DNA of 64,000 bases from Bacteroidota bacterium (GTDB lineage Bacteria > Bacteroidota > Bacteroidia > Chitinophagales > Chitinophagaceae): positions 620,001 through 684,000 of the forward strand of contig JADJJH010000002.1 in the NCBI GenBank assembly GCA_016706595.1, read 5' to 3'. The position numbers and the translations under genes were made by a program. Below, one piece after another: positions 62,895 through 64,000 of this stretch (position 1 is its first letter; every line of letters begins with the position of its first letter). The notes below the pieces were generated by a model, which saw only the letters and a list, made by a program, of their open reading frames with translations, searched no databases and was not told the origin of the DNA.

Positions 62895-63118
62895 GTGAAG
62901 GGGCGTTAGCCCTGAACTCTTCGTAGTTTTTTATTTACATTAATAATTTCATTGTCAAGTGAAGGGGCGTTAGCCCTGCAATCTTCGTAGTTTTTTATTT
63001 ACATCAATAATTTCATTGTCATGTGAAGGGGCGTTAGCCCTGAACTCTTCGTAGCTTTTTATTTACATCAATAATTTCATTGTCATGTGAAGGGGCGTTA
63101 GCCCTGCAATCTTCTTAT
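62895..63118 (+). repeat. Left REP-like array (four 64-bp units)
   Basis: Units begin at 62895, 62959, 63023 and 63087, each exactly 64 bases apart. Each holds GTGAAGGGGCGTTAGCCCTG, whose GGGC/GCCC arms form a short hairpin with a GTTA loop, then a CTTCGTAG-type tail and an AT-rich filler. The last unit is cut at 63118, beside the transposase stop. The gap 62807-63119 contains nothing else. Confidence 0.9.
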
Positions 63119-63119
63119 A

Positions 63120-63581
63120 TTAATCGTACCATTCAAATAGGTATTTATCATCATAAGCTATTTCAAATTTTTCAAGAAGCAATAGGTATTCTTCACGAAA
63201 AGATTCTTTTTTATGATGTATCGGTTGATTTAAAATGTATTTTACTACTTGGTCAATTTGTGATTTGGAATATGTGAATGCACCATATCCATCTTGCCAA
63301 GAGAATTTACTTGGAATATATTTTTTGTCATTCAGCCAATTCGTTGATCCAGATTTTACCTGCTCCATTAATTTTGATGGCGACATTGTGGGATGCATAC
63401 TCACAAGGATATGAATATGATCGGGATTGCAATAAATTGCATAGGTTTTTGATTTGTGGTTTGCGATGATGCCACATATTATTTTCTCTAATTCATCTCT
63501 GAAGCTTTCATGGATGAGATTCGCTCGCCCTTTAACCGAAAAGACAAATTGAATATAAAGTTGGGTATAGGTATTTGCCAT
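63120..63581 (-). mobile_element. Y1 (IS200/REP-associated) transposase TnpA
   Basis: A 153-residue transposase of the Y1 HUH class: metal-binding HxH at His55 and His57 (in PDHIHILVS), conserved SWQDGYGAFTYSKSQ and the likely catalytic Tyr115 in VVKYILNQ, with HHKK and EEYLLLLEKF in the C-terminal part. These single-strand transposases cut at hairpins. There is no tnpB, and REP-like hairpins flank the gene in opposite orientations, so it resembles a REP-associated (RAYT/TnpA-REP) element rather than a normal IS200. The frame is intact. Confidence 0.88.
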
Positions 63582-63582
63582 G

Positions 63583-63902
63583 GTTACGAAGATTTCAGGG
63601 CTACGCCCCTTTGTGTAATTAAATGTATTTAAGTTATGTTGGCGTTACGAAGATATCAGGGCTACGCCCCTTTGTGTAATTAAATGTATTTATGTTGGCG
63701 TTACGAAGATTTCAGGGCTAACGCCCCTTTGTGTAATTAATTGTATTTATGTTATGTCGGCTAGGAAGATATTAGGGCTGCGCCCCTTTGTGTAATTAAT
63801 TGTATTCATGTTATCGGCTAGGAAGATTTCAGGGCTACGCCCCTTTGTGTAATTAATTGTATTCATGTTATCGGCTAGGAAGATTTCAGGGCTGCGCCCC
63901 TT
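63583..63902 (-). repeat. Right REP-like array (six 56-61-bp units, inverted to the left array)
   Basis: The GAAGAT start of each unit falls at 63588, 63649, 63705, 63765, 63822 and 63879 (spacings 61, 56, 60, 57, 57). On the minus strand each reads AAGGGGCG(T)TAGCCCTGA then TCTTCGTA, the same as the left units. An open frame with repeated KGRSPEIFLADN across this array is an artefact of the repeats. The final 98 bases of the window hold nothing I can recognise. Confidence 0.9.
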
Positions 63903-64000
63903 ATTGCATTTAGATTGTATACTTTTAAATTGTAGTGCAATTTTCAATAATCCAATTTTGATTAAACCTATTCTGATCTATTACATTTTTTTTAAGTTTA

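Noticed and set aside
62895..63118. Regularly spaced repeats suggesting a CRISPR array
   Set aside because: The filler between hairpin cores is itself repeated, not unique spacers; there are no cas genes and a REP transposase is adjacent.
63747..63947. Open frame with repeated KGRSPEIFLADN on the minus strand
   Set aside because: It is only the translation of the REP-like array; period and content follow the DNA repeat, and there is no start context.

Overview
The window is a low-GC chromosomal segment of a member of the Bacteroidota (Chitinophagales/Sphingobacteriales-like by gene content; genus not assignable from sequence alone). Support: a SusC/SusD pair, a T9SS type-B sorting domain (CHU_C-like), a TamL/TamB pair, an archaeal/eukaryotic-type ProS, MlaEFD in Bacteroidota order, a DUF3127 protein, and repeated matches to the Bacteroidota promoter consensus TTTG-N19-TAnnTTTG (best cases: the tRNA promoters at 23484-23514 and 48941-48971).

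Layout. 1-1256: end of a ribosomal operon on the minus strand (rplM-rpsI-rpsB, rpsB cut by the window edge). 1550-6912: a SusC/SusD/lipoprotein uptake operon closed by a strong terminator. 7110-21561: mostly envelope biogenesis: an AsmA-like anchored protein, then AI-2E-like permease-TamB-TamL with touching or overlapping ends, a YihY-type membrane protein, and the lipid-transport operon mlaE-mlaF-mlaD. 22715-23907: a rearranged RNA locus with tRNA-Val(UAC), two half-tRNA relics, a full and a truncated copy of a GIY-YIG nuclease gene, and rnpB. 23961-36185: an outer-membrane FadL-like protein, a low-complexity secreted protein, proS, two DUF5362-type membrane proteins, a TPR protein, a DUF3127 protein, a 5'-nucleotidase split into two genes, dnaA and fabH. 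36502-43171: an inorganic-carbon operon sulP-carbonic anhydrase-dabA-dabB. 43350-48861: a small secreted protein, a T9SS cargo protein, pgk, a small secreted protein, gapA. 48988-57299: tRNA-Glu followed by a collagen-like repeat protein, a multicopper oxidase, a thioredoxin-fold protein and a c-type cytochrome-like protein. 57492-62806: rocD, a glycosyltransferase, an HI0933-type flavoprotein, a PaaE-type reductase and a queuosine-precursor transporter. 62895-63902: a solitary Y1 (IS200/REP-type) transposase flanked by inverted arrays of the same REP-like hairpin.

How genes work together. TamB/TamL and MlaEFD serve outer-membrane protein and lipid trafficking. The sulP-CA-dabAB operon should supply bicarbonate, probably for anaplerotic carboxylation, since no autotrophy gene is in view. 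The multicopper oxidase, thioredoxin-like and cytochrome-like genes look like one periplasmic redox operon behind the collagen-like adhesin.

Most unusual are (i) the tRNA locus, where the 5' half of a tRNA with its consensus promoter and the 3' half of a tRNA, sharing a 31-bp imperfect direct repeat over the D/anticodon arms, bracket a tRNA-Val/terminator/GIY-YIG cassette; (ii) the REP-transposase array; (iii) the hierarchical collagen-like repeats whose spacing changes only in 9-bp (one Gly-X-Y) steps; and (iv) the redox operon whose cytochrome/monooxygenase-like protein lacks the expected His-X-His. All functional statements are from sequence reading and family knowledge; no search was run.
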